Shown in pieces: positions 1 to 6,357 of a stretch of 20,144 nucleotides of DNA. The position numbers and the translations under genes were made by a program. Where the stretch lies: contig JAQGNA010000214.1 in NCBI GenBank assembly GCA_028292075.1, forward strand, positions 1 through 20,144. The letters run 5' to 3'. Below the pieces are notes generated by a model. The model was not told where the DNA came from. It searched no databases and saw only the letters and a list, made by a program, of their open reading frames with translations. The DNA is from Rhodoferax sp. (GTDB lineage: Bacteria > Pseudomonadota > Gammaproteobacteria > Burkholderiales > Burkholderiaceae). Position 1 is the stretch's first letter, and each line of letters opens with the position of its first letter.

Positions 1-884
1 ACGTCCACATGCGAAGCGGCGATCGCCCCGTCGAAATAAAGCGCAGCCAGGTCGCGGCCCAGTTGCCCGCGGTTGAAGTTGGGGTTCTGCGCCAGCAGGT
101 CGTTCAGGCTCGTCGCCTTGCCGGCAAGGATGCGCAACAGCTTCGCCTGCGATTCCTTCAGCAGCGACTGAGGCACCCGGGGTGAATGCCGTAGCCGGAT
201 GGCACCCGTGGTGAATTGTTCGGGCAGCACGTCTGCCGCCGAGCGCTGGGCGAAATGCCACATGATTTCGCTCAGACTGGCCTGGGCGAAGTGGGCCGCT
301 GCCGGCCCCGCGCCGCCGTCGCTGGGCTGCCGCGCCAGCCACACCGCGCCCTCAAGTTGAAGTGGGCTCACATCCGGCAGGAAATGCACATGCTGCAACC
401 CCAGGTCGACGACCGCAAGCAAAGTAGTGCGGTGTACGACGTGGTAGGAAAGCGGCCGCAGATCGGGCATCGACCGGCGAATGAACGCCCCCAGTGAAAA
501 CTGCGCCCGGAGGCTGCGCAGGCTCGTTTCAAACTTCTTCAGAACCATCTGTACGGCGCGCTCGGACGCGGGATCGAACTGATCGAGCGGCGCCAATTCG
601 TCCCATCGAACGGGCTTGGTGAAAGCCAGTGGGCGGTCGAGCTTGCGGAAGTCGATGGCGATGTCGGGCTCGGCACGGCGGCTGTCGGGGACGGTGAGGA
701 TGCCCTCCTCCGTGAGTTCGGCCGCGGTGCCGCTGATGCACCAGGCATCGGCCTCACTGAACTTGGCCACCCGCCAGGCCGGCAGGCTGCCGGGGTCGGG
801 TGGCAGGTAAGCGGTGAGCAGCGCTCGCTCGGGTGGAGAAAGGCCTGCCAGGCCCAGCCAGAAAATCGGACGCTCCAGAAGCAT
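1..884 (-). CDS. Unrecognised protein, C-terminus cut by window edge
   Basis: The minus-strand frame from ATG at 882-884 is open to the left edge, giving about 294 residues with no stop. The start is supported by GAGG about 9 nt upstream. The protein begins MLLERPIFWLGLAGLSPPER and looks soluble, with no signal peptide or membrane segment. The last visible 50 or so residues (LLKESQAKLLRILAGKATSLNDLL and onward, to DLAALYFDGAIAA) are predicted helical and resemble a winged-helix or effector-like tail; this is inference only. I do not recognise the family. It lies 119 bp downstream of aroG on the same strand and could be read from aroG, since I see no convincing U-tract terminator between them. 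Codon use matches the neighbours. Confidence 0.75.
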   Translation of the reverse strand, partial: MLLERPIFWLGLAGLSPPERALLTAYLPPDPGSLPAWRVAKFSEADAWCISGTAAELTEEGILTVPDSRRAEPDIAIDFRKLDRPLAFTKPVRWDELAPLDQFDPASERAVQMVLKKFETSLRSLRAQFSLGAFIRRSMPDLRPLSYHVVHRTTLLAVVDLGLQHVHFLPDVSPLQLEGAVWLARQPSDGGAGPAAAHFAQASLSEIMWHFAQRSAADVLPEQFTTGAIRLRHSPRVPQSLLKESQAKLLRILAGKATSLNDLLAQNPNFNRGQLGRDLAALYFDGAIAASHVD

Positions 885-1003
885 GGGTGCCAACCTCGTG
901 TTTAAAACAGGTGCCGCCCGTCGACGAAGAGCAGCGCACGCGAAGCGTCGAGCCTAGCCGCTTTCGCGAGTTTTTTGCGCCAGATTTGAGGGTGAATCGT
1001 CCC

Positions 1004-2128
1004 TTATGCGCGCGACCGACGGGCCTTGACGGCCTCCGACAAGATGTCCAGTGTTTCAAGCGACTGGTCCCACCCCAGGCAGGCGTCGGTAATGCTCTTG
1101 CCGTACTCCAGCCCCTGCAGGTCGTTCTTGCCCGGCGTGAATTTCTGGGCGCCGCCTTGCAGGTGGCTCTCGATCATCAAACCGAACACATGGCGAGAGC
1201 CGCCCGCGACCTGCCCGGCGATGTCGCGCGCCACCTCGATCTGCCGCTCGTGCTGCTTGCTGCTGTTGGCATGGCTGCAGTCGACCATCAGCGTGGCCGG
1301 AAGTTGGGCGGCGGCCAGTTCGGAGCATGCGGCGCTGACGCTGGCGGCGTCGTAGTTTGGCGTCTTGCCGCCGCGCAGGATCACGTGGCAGTCCTTGTTG
1401 CCGTTGGTCTGCACGATCGCGACCTGGCCGTTCTTGTGGACCGACAAAAAGTGATGCCCGCGTGCCGCCGCCTGGATCGCGTCGGTGGCGATGCGGATGT
1501 TGCCGTCGGTGCCGTTCTTGAAGCCGATCGGCGCCGACAGGCCCGAGGCCAGCTCGCGGTGAACCTGGCTCTCGGTCGTGCGAGCGCCAATTGCGCCCCA
1601 GGCGATCAGGTCGCCGATGTACTGAGGCGAGATCACGTCGAGGAACTCGCTGCCGGCTGGCAGACCAAGCCGGTTGATCTCGATCAGCAACTGGCGCGCG
1701 ATGCGCAGGCCTTCGTCGATGCGAAAGCTCTCGTCCAGGTACGGGTCGTTGATCAGTCCCTTCCAACCGACCGTGGTCCGCGGCTTCTCGAAGTAGACCC
1801 GCATCACGATTTCCAGGGTGCCGGCGTACCTGGCGCGTTCGGCTTGCAGCCGCCGCGCATATTCGAGCGCCGCGACCGGGTCATGGATGGAACAGGGACC
1901 GATGACCACCAGCAGGCGGTCGTCGCTGCCGGCCATGATGTTGTGGATGTTCTGCCGGGTGTCGGCGATCAGCGTCTCCACCGCCGTTCCCCGGATGGGG
2001 AAGAAGCGGATGAGGTGTTCGGGAGGTGGCAGCACGTTGATGTCCTTGATGCGTTCGTCGTCGGTCCGGCTTGTTTTTTCGACGTTCGCATACCAGGTGT
2101 CGGTGGTCGGTGAGGTCTTGTTGTTCAT
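1004..2128 (-). CDS. aroG: 3-deoxy-7-phosphoheptulonate synthase (type I DAHP synthase)
   Basis: It condenses phosphoenolpyruvate with erythrose 4-phosphate to DAHP, the committed first step of the shikimate pathway to Phe, Tyr and Trp, in the cytoplasm. The 374-residue length is normal for the AroF/G/H (type I alpha) family. Family motifs are visible in order: GPCSIHD, KPRTTVGWKG, a FKNGTDGN loop, RGG-PNY and DCSHANSSK, which include metal and substrate ligands. The start at 2128 has a good AGGAG Shine-Dalgarno within the preceding 15 nt. An intrinsic terminator lies 45 nt upstream and an aromatic-rich leader peptide lies before that, so transcription is probably controlled by attenuation. 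Which aromatic amino acid inhibits the enzyme allosterically cannot be told, so the symbol aroG is by family only. Confidence 0.95.
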   Translation of the reverse strand: MNNKTSPTTDTWYANVEKTSRTDDERIKDINVLPPPEHLIRFFPIRGTAVETLIADTRQNIHNIMAGSDDRLLVVIGPCSIHDPVAALEYARRLQAERARYAGTLEIVMRVYFEKPRTTVGWKGLINDPYLDESFRIDEGLRIARQLLIEINRLGLPAGSEFLDVISPQYIGDLIAWGAIGARTTESQVHRELASGLSAPIGFKNGTDGNIRIATDAIQAAARGHHFLSVHKNGQVAIVQTNGNKDCHVILRGGKTPNYDAASVSAACSELAAAQLPATLMVDCSHANSSKQHERQIEVARDIAGQVAGGSRHVFGLMIESHLQGGAQKFTPGKNDLQGLEYGKSITDACLGWDQSLETLDILSEAVKARRSRA

Positions 2129-2172
2129 GAGGGTCTCCTGTGGGACGGTGGATCGGCAAAAAGAGGACGGGC

Positions 2173-2203
2173 AAAAAAAAACCGCCGGGGCCCGGCGGTT
2201 TTT
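2173..2203 (-). terminator. Intrinsic terminator / attenuator of aroG
   Basis: A perfect 12-bp stem (AAAAACCGCCGG / CCGGCGGTTTTT at 2177-2188 and 2192-2203) has a 3-nt loop. On the minus strand it is followed by a run of nine T in total, five of them in the stem. It lies between the aromatic leader peptide and the aroG Shine-Dalgarno, so it would stop transcription before aroG. ACCGCCGG in its 5' arm can instead pair with CCGGCGGT in the leader (2247-2254) to form an antiterminator. Confidence 0.88.
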
Positions 2204-2234
2204 GGATGAATCGGTACGACTTTTTCAGGTACGT

Positions 2235-2303
2235 TCAATTCTCTCTACCGCCGGAAGCGCTTGAGAACCAAAAGTAGCCAAAGAAAAAGCTGACGTGATG
2301 CAT
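2235..2303 (-). CDS. Aromatic-rich leader peptide of the aroG attenuator (22 aa)
   Basis: A 22-codon ORF runs from ATG at 2301-2303 to TGA at 2235-2237. Residues 6-13 read FFFGYFWF: five Phe, one Tyr and one Trp in eight codons. This is the signature of an attenuation leader that senses charged aromatic tRNAs. It lies between tldD and aroG on the aroG strand and ends 32 nt before a strong terminator hairpin. Codons 17-19 (TCC GGC GGT) contain CCGGCGGT, which copies the 3' arm of that hairpin. A ribosome stalled on the aromatic codons would leave this segment free, whereas one at the stop codon would cover it. There is no clear Shine-Dalgarno; a TACATT hexamer sits 8 nt before ATG, so the transcript may be almost leaderless. 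Confidence 0.85.
   Translation of the reverse strand: MHHVSFFFGYFWFSSASGGREN
2247..2254 (-). promoter_or_regulatory. Antiterminator segment of the aroG attenuator
   Basis: On the minus strand this reads CCGGCGGT, inside the leader peptide codons for Ser-Gly-Gly. It is identical to the start of the terminator 3' arm and therefore complementary to ACCGCCGG of the 5' arm. Pairing would disrupt the terminator. It lies 9 nt before the leader stop codon, so a terminating ribosome would mask it, which is the expected geometry. Confidence 0.7.
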
Positions 2304-2311
2304 GAGCGGCG

Positions 2312-2317
2312 AATGTA
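2312..2317 (-). promoter_or_regulatory. Candidate -10 element for the aroG leader transcript
   Basis: TACATT on the minus strand (4 of 6 matches to TATAAT) lies 8 nt before the leader ATG, in the 79-bp gap after tldD. No convincing -35 is seen. Weak on its own; it gains some support from similar spacing at tldD, rodA and the RNB gene. Confidence 0.35.
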
Positions 2318-2382
2318 GCACAGGTGAAACCTCGAAATCTGGAGTTTTCCGGAAAGTGCCCGAAGCGCTGACAGGCCCTGAA

Positions 2383-3855
2383 TCAGGCGGTGCCGCCCAC
2401 GTTAAGGCCGTCGATGCGCAGCGTGGGCTGGCCAACGCCGACCGGCACGCTCTGGCCTTCCTTGCCACAGGTGCCCACACCGCTGTCGAGCTTCATGTCG
2501 TTGCCGATCAGCGAGACTTTCTTCAGGCATTCGGGCCCGCTGCCCACGATGGTCGCGCCCTTCACCGGGTACAGAATCTTGCCGTTTTCAACCCAGTAAG
2601 CCTCGCTCGCTGAAAACACGAACTTGCCCGAAGTGATGTCGACCTGGCCGCCACCGAAATTGGAGGCGTACAGCCCCTTCTTGATGCTGGCGATGACTTC
2701 GGCCGGCTCCTTGTCGCCGCCGAGCATGTAGGTGTTGGTCATGCGTGGCATCGGCACGTGCGCGTAGCTTTCGCGGCGGCCATTGCCGGTGGGCGCCACG
2801 CCCATGAGGCGGGCGTTCATGGCGTCCTGGATGTAGCCCTTGAGGATGCCGTCCTCGATCAGCACGTTGCGCTGGCTGACATGGCCTTCGTCGTCGACGT
2901 TGAGCGAACCGCGGCGGTCGGCGATGGTGCCGTCGTCCAGCACGGTGACGCCCTTGGCGGCCACGCGCTGGCCGATGCGGCCGCTGAAGGCGCTGGAGCC
3001 CTTGCGGTTAAAGTCGCCCTCGAGCCCGTGTCCGATGGCTTCGTGCAGCAGGATGCCGGGCCAACCGGCGCCGAGCACCACCGTCATTTCGCCGGCCGGG
3101 GCCGGCCGAGAATCAAGATTGGTGAGCGCCGCATGCACGGCCTGGTCTACATATTCGTTGATCATGGCGTCGTCGAAGTACGCCAGCCCGAAGCGGCCGC
3201 CTCCGCCGCCGGAGCCGCTTTCGCGGCGCACCACGCCCTTGACCGTGGCCTCGGCGATCACCGAGACGCTTAACCGCACCAGCGGCCGCACGTCGGCGGC
3301 AAGGGTGCCGTCGGCGCGAGCGACCATCACCACATCGTATTCACTGGCAAGGCCGGCCATGACCTGGGCCACCCGTGGGTCCTTGGCGCGGGCCAACTTC
3401 TCGACCTTCTCAAGCAGCTGCACCTTGGCCGTGCTGTCCAGGCTGGCAATGGGGTCGGCGGCACCGTAGAGCGTCCGGCTCTTGGCGATCTTCTGCGTCA
3501 CCACCTTGGCCCGGCGATTCTGCGCCGCCGAAGAGATGGTGCGCACCGTGCGGGCCGCGTCGAGCAAGGCCGCCTCGGAGATGTCGTCGGAATAGGCAAA
3601 GGCGGTTTTCTCGCCGCTCACGGCCCGCACGCCCACGCCCTGGTCAATGCTGAAGGAACCGGTCTTGACGATGCCTTCTTCCAAACTCCAGCCTTCGCTG
3701 CGCGTGTACTGGAAATAAAGGTCGGCGTCGTCCACGCCGTGCGAGGTGATTTCAGCCAGGGCCCGCAGCAGGTGCGACTCATCCAGTCCGAAAGGCGTGA
3801 GCAAGAGTTGCTGCGCCGTGGCGAGGCGCTCGAGGGTGGGTTCGCGAGAGATCAT
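2383..3855 (-). CDS. tldD: Metalloprotease TldD
   Basis: TldD is one half of the TldD/TldE (PmbA) zinc peptidase, which degrades unfolded peptides and in E. coli trims the microcin B17 leader and CcdA. About 490 residues is the family length. The N-terminal half has the conserved block GSFSIDQGVGVRAVSGEKTAFAYSDDIS, quoted here in part as SIDQGVGVRAVSGEKTAFAY. The zinc motif HEAIGHGLEGD (HExxxH) and the C-terminal Cys-containing DSGVGTCGKEGQ segment are intact. I place the start at ATG 3855 because the ATG at 3864 overlaps a perfect TATAAT; with that -10, the mRNA would begin at or next to 3855. The TldE partner is not in this window. A double-glycine-type peptide gene lies divergently next door, which is suggestive but does not prove a link. 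Confidence 0.95.
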   Translation of the reverse strand: MISREPTLERLATAQQLLLTPFGLDESHLLRALAEITSHGVDDADLYFQYTRSEGWSLEEGIVKTGSFSIDQGVGVRAVSGEKTAFAYSDDISEAALLDAARTVRTISSAAQNRRAKVVTQKIAKSRTLYGAADPIASLDSTAKVQLLEKVEKLARAKDPRVAQVMAGLASEYDVVMVARADGTLAADVRPLVRLSVSVIAEATVKGVVRRESGSGGGGGRFGLAYFDDAMINEYVDQAVHAALTNLDSRPAPAGEMTVVLGAGWPGILLHEAIGHGLEGDFNRKGSSAFSGRIGQRVAAKGVTVLDDGTIADRRGSLNVDDEGHVSQRNVLIEDGILKGYIQDAMNARLMGVAPTGNGRRESYAHVPMPRMTNTYMLGGDKEPAEVIASIKKGLYASNFGGGQVDITSGKFVFSASEAYWVENGKILYPVKGATIVGSGPECLKKVSLIGNDMKLDSGVGTCGKEGQSVPVGVGQPTLRIDGLNVGGTA

Positions 3856-3862
3856 GCGGCTC

Positions 3863-3868
3863 ATTATA
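3863..3868 (-). promoter_or_regulatory. tldD -10 element (perfect TATAAT)
   Basis: TATAAT on the minus strand ends 7 nt before the tldD ATG at 3855. No Shine-Dalgarno fits between, so a leaderless tldD transcript is likely. No good TTGACA lies 16-18 nt upstream; instead that space holds a perfect inverted repeat (3870-3884). Confidence 0.55.
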
Positions 3869-3869
3869 G

Positions 3870-3884
3870 GAACGACCCTCGTTC
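3870..3884. repeat. Inverted repeat next to the tldD -10, possible operator
   Basis: GAACGA-CCC-TCGTTC is a perfect 6-bp inverted repeat with a 3-nt centre, one base from the tldD TATAAT and inside the spacer where RNA polymerase binds. That is a typical repressor or activator position, but no regulator is identified. Confidence 0.4.
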
Positions 3885-3979
3885 TCGGGGGTTGTCAGGT
3901 GATGTCGTCCTTGGAAGCACCGCACATCGACCACCAAACCTCCGAAAACTGTTTACAAAAATACAATCAAAGCTGTAAC

Positions 3980-3996
3980 TTGTTTTAATAAAACAA
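3980..3996. promoter_or_regulatory. 17-bp perfect palindrome in the divergent AT-rich region
   Basis: TTGTTTTAATAAAACAA is a perfect 8-bp inverted repeat around a central A. It sits in the AT-rich stretch of about 90 bp (3945-4030) between tldD and the peptide gene, against GC-rich surroundings. It lies just downstream of a candidate TACAAT -10 (3962-3967) and overlaps other -10-like hexamers. It is a plausible operator for the peptide cassette. It could form a small hairpin in RNA, but the stem is AT-only at its centre. Confidence 0.45.
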
Positions 3997-4096
3997 TTGT
4001 CTGGTAATTTTTACATTGCAAACTGATATGGTTCGTCCCGTCAATTCTGCGGCCGCGACATTGGCGTCATTTCGACATTTCCAAGGACTCATCAAC

Positions 4097-4426
4097 ATGC
4101 AACATCACACATCCGCCTCTTCCGTCACGTCGTCGATCACACCTCTCTCCTCCGATGAAATCGACCAGGTGTCGGGCGCCGGCTTACTGAGCTTCTTCGG
4201 CTCGGCCTTGCACACCGTCAACGTGGTAGCAAACGAGACCCTGAACACCGCTGTCATTTCGTCCGTCGGGCAAACCTTCAACTTGCTTGGCCCGGTGGGC
4301 GTGGCCATCCATCAGGCGGCAGACACGGGCGGCTATCTCATTTCGAAGGGTGTCGAAGCCGTAGCGACCGCCGTCGGCGGCACTCAGGACCCGGTGCCGT
4401 ATCACTACAACACCGAATGGGCCTGA
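4097..4426 (+). CDS. Double-glycine-type leader peptide precursor (bacteriocin/microcin-like), 109 aa
   Basis: The start at 4097 is chosen because AAGGA lies about 9 nt upstream; in-frame starts farther upstream lack this. Residues 17-28 read LSSDEIDQVSGA, matching the C39 leader consensus: L at -12, S at -11, E at -8, I at -7, V at -4, G at -2, A at -1. Cleavage after GA would release an 81-residue product starting GLLSFFGSALHTVNVV. The product has no Cys, is rich in Gly, Ala, Val and Ser, has amphipathic or hydrophobic stretches, and ends in the aromatic-rich tail PVPYHYNTEWA. The gene is first in a cassette with a C39 ABC exporter and a HlyD partner, so it is the likely export substrate. 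A class II microcin-like or bacteriocin role is inferred; a signalling or non-toxic role is possible. No immunity gene is recognised. Confidence 0.85.
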   Translation: MQHHTSASSVTSSITPLSSDEIDQVSGAGLLSFFGSALHTVNVVANETLNTAVISSVGQTFNLLGPVGVAIHQAADTGGYLISKGVEAVATAVGGTQDPVPYHYNTEWA

Positions 4427-4443
4427 TGTGGGATTGACCCGGG

Positions 4444-4484
4444 GGACGGCGCCGTTTGACCGCACCGTCCTTCTGCTTTTTCTC
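4444..4484 (+). terminator. Possible partial terminator after the peptide gene
   Basis: GGACGG (4444-4449) and CCGTCC (4465-4470) form a 6-bp GC-rich stem with a 15-nt loop, followed by the T-rich TTCTGCTTTTTCTCT. It begins 18 bp after the peptide stop. A leaky terminator here would give more peptide mRNA than oxidase/exporter mRNA, as is common in such operons. The loop is long, so strength is uncertain. Confidence 0.4.
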
Positions 4485-4525
4485 TGAATCCCAGAACCGC
4501 CGCGTGCTGCTTCATCGCGCATGCC

Positions 4526-4546
4526 GCGGTTCGTTTGACGAACCGC
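4526..4546 (+). repeat. Perfect hairpin before the oxidase start
   Basis: GCGGTTCG-TTTGA-CGAACCGC is an 8-bp perfect stem with a 5-nt loop, ending 17 nt before the oxidase ATG at 4564. It could modulate translation, or mark an RNA processing or stability site. There is no U-tract, so it is not an ordinary terminator. Confidence 0.45.
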
Positions 4547-4563
4547 CAAACCAGTTTCCCGCC

Positions 4564-6357
4564 ATGATGCCCACCCCCGAAAGACCCGACTCTGTGCCTG
4601 CACCCCCAGCCGTGGGCACGGCGCCCCAGGCCATCGCCGGTCCAACGCCCGACCGCAGAGCTTTCCTGACCCGCGCCGGCGTTCTGGCCGGATGGCTGCC
4701 TCTCGCCGGCTTCGGTGCGGCACATGCCAGCAGCAACTGCGCACTGCCACCAGCGTTTCCTCCCGGAATTTCGCTCTACCGGCAGGCGTTCAAGAATTGG
4801 GCAGGCGACATTGCCCTGGACGAGGCCTGGACCTGCGCCCCGCGCACGCCCGAGGAGGTGGTGCAAATTGTCAACTGGGGGCGCGACGCCGGCTACCAGG
4901 TGCGCCCGCGCGGCATGATGCACAACTGGTCGCCGCTGACCATGGCCGCGGACCCGCCACCCTGTGCGGCCATCGTGCTGGTCGACACCACCCGCTACCT
5001 CACCGCGGTCACCATCGACGACAGCAGCGCACAGCGCAGCGTGACGGCCCAGACCGGCATCACGATGGAAGCGCTGCTGGCCCGTCTCGAGGCCGCCGGC
5101 CTGGGCATGACCGCCGTGCCCGCTCCAGGCGATCTGACCCTGGGCGGCGTGCTGGCCATCGACGGGCACGGTACCGCGGTGCCGGCGCGCGGCGAAGCGC
5201 GGCTGGCCGGGCATACCTACGGCTCGGTGAGCAACCAGTTGCTGTCCCTCACCGCCGTCGTGTTCGACGCCACGCAGCAGCGCTATGTGCTGCGCCGCTT
5301 CAACCGCAACGATACCGAAATGGCGCCGCTGATGGTGCACCTGGGGCGCGCCTTCATCGTGGAGGCGCGGCTGCAGGTGGGCGCGAACCAGCGCCTGCGG
5401 TGCCAGAGCCGCATGGACATCGCCGCCACCGAGCTGTTCGCGCCACAGGGCAGCGGCGGCCGGACCTTCAGCAGCTTTCTGGACAGTGCCGGCCGTGCCG
5501 AGGCCATCTGGTTCCCATTCACGGAGTTCCCCTGGCTCAAGGTGTGGACCGTGGCACCAGTCAAGCCGACATTTTCCCGCCGGGTCTACAGCCCGTTCAA
5601 CTACATCTTCTCGGACAACCTGCCCCGCGAGATCACCGACCTGCTGGCGGCCATCGTTCAAGGGCAGGCTGCACTCACCCCGTTGTTCGGCCAGACCCAG
5701 GCCAGTATTTCGGCGCTCGGCCTGGCCAGCACGCTGTCGTTCGACCTGTGGGGCTGGTCCAAGGACCTGCTCTTGTACGTCAAGCCCACGACCCTGCGCG
5801 TCACCGCCAATGGCTATGCCGTGCTCACGCGGCGTGCCGATGTGCAGCGCACGCTTTGTGAGTTCACCAGCTTCTACCAGTCGCGTCTGGCCGCCTGGCA
5901 GCGCAACGGCAAGTACCCGATGAACGGGCCGGTGGAGATCCGCGTGACCGGACTCGACCAGCCAGGCGACGTCGCCGTGGCTGGCGCCGTGACGCCCGCG
6001 TTGTCGGCCGTGCGTCCCCGGCCGGACCATCCCGAATGGGATGTGGCGGTGTGGTTCGACATCCTGACTTTGCCCGGCACGCCGTTCGCAAACGCCTTTT
6101 ACCGCGAGATCGAGCAATGGATGCTCGCCAACTTCTCCGGCAGCCACGCGGCCGTGCGGCCGGAGTGGTCCAAGGGCTGGGGCTACACCGACCATGCCGC
6201 CTGGGACGATGTCACCATGCTCGGCTATACCTTGCCGCAGGCCTACCGCGATGGACAGCCTGCAGGCTCGCGCTGGGACGACGCCCGTGCCGCATTGCAC
6301 CGGCACGATCCGTACCGCGTGTTCAGCTCGCCGCTGCTTGACCGGCTGCTGCCCTGA
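4564..6357 (+). CDS. Tat-exported FAD-linked oxidase, covalent (BCO-type) cholesterol oxidase family
   Basis: The 597-residue protein aligns from memory along its length with the vanillyl-alcohol-oxidase-fold cholesterol oxidase (type II, Brevibacterium BCO), which oxidises 3beta-hydroxysterols and releases hydrogen peroxide. Shared blocks include RPRGMMHNWSPLT, GVLAIDGHG, HTYGSVSNQLLSLTAVV, NYIFSDNLP, GPVEIRVTGLDQ, RPRPDHPEWDVAVW and RPEWSKGWG. His120 corresponds to the FAD-linking His, and Glu458/Arg460 to the catalytic Glu-Arg pair. Residues 30-36 (DRRAFLT), a hydrophobic core and AHA at 53-55 form a twin-arginine signal, so it acts in the periplasm or outside. I prefer ATG 4564; a TTG at 4456 lies in a probable untranslated, structured spacer. 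The gene sits between the peptide and its exporter. Whether its substrate is a sterol, another lipid alcohol or the peptide itself is unknown. Confidence 0.9.
   Translation: MMPTPERPDSVPAPPAVGTAPQAIAGPTPDRRAFLTRAGVLAGWLPLAGFGAAHASSNCALPPAFPPGISLYRQAFKNWAGDIALDEAWTCAPRTPEEVVQIVNWGRDAGYQVRPRGMMHNWSPLTMAADPPPCAAIVLVDTTRYLTAVTIDDSSAQRSVTAQTGITMEALLARLEAAGLGMTAVPAPGDLTLGGVLAIDGHGTAVPARGEARLAGHTYGSVSNQLLSLTAVVFDATQQRYVLRRFNRNDTEMAPLMVHLGRAFIVEARLQVGANQRLRCQSRMDIAATELFAPQGSGGRTFSSFLDSAGRAEAIWFPFTEFPWLKVWTVAPVKPTFSRRVYSPFNYIFSDNLPREITDLLAAIVQGQAALTPLFGQTQASISALGLASTLSFDLWGWSKDLLLYVKPTTLRVTANGYAVLTRRADVQRTLCEFTSFYQSRLAAWQRNGKYPMNGPVEIRVTGLDQPGDVAVAGAVTPALSAVRPRPDHPEWDVAVWFDILTLPGTPFANAFYREIEQWMLANFSGSHAAVRPEWSKGWGYTDHAAWDDVTMLGYTLPQAYRDGQPAGSRWDDARAALHRHDPYRVFSSPLLDRLLP

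Noticed and set aside
946..990. Terminator for aroG or for a plus-strand transcript (CGCTTTCGCG then TTTTTT)
   Set aside because: The stem is only about 3 bp and the T-run faces the wrong strand for aroG.
833..2113. Long plus-strand ORF (426 codons)
   Set aside because: It is antisense to aroG, whose motifs are unmistakable; the plus-strand product is a GC-rich shadow with no family features.
2304..2480. Upstream part of the 81-codon minus-strand ORF that contains the aromatic leader
   Set aside because: It overlaps the tldD 3' end out of frame; only the last 22 codons from ATG 2303 make sense as a leader peptide.
4016..4096. Longer N-terminus of the peptide precursor (TTG 4016 or ATG 4028)
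   Set aside because: A good AAGGA Shine-Dalgarno precedes ATG 4097 and a leader of 28 residues is normal for C39 substrates.
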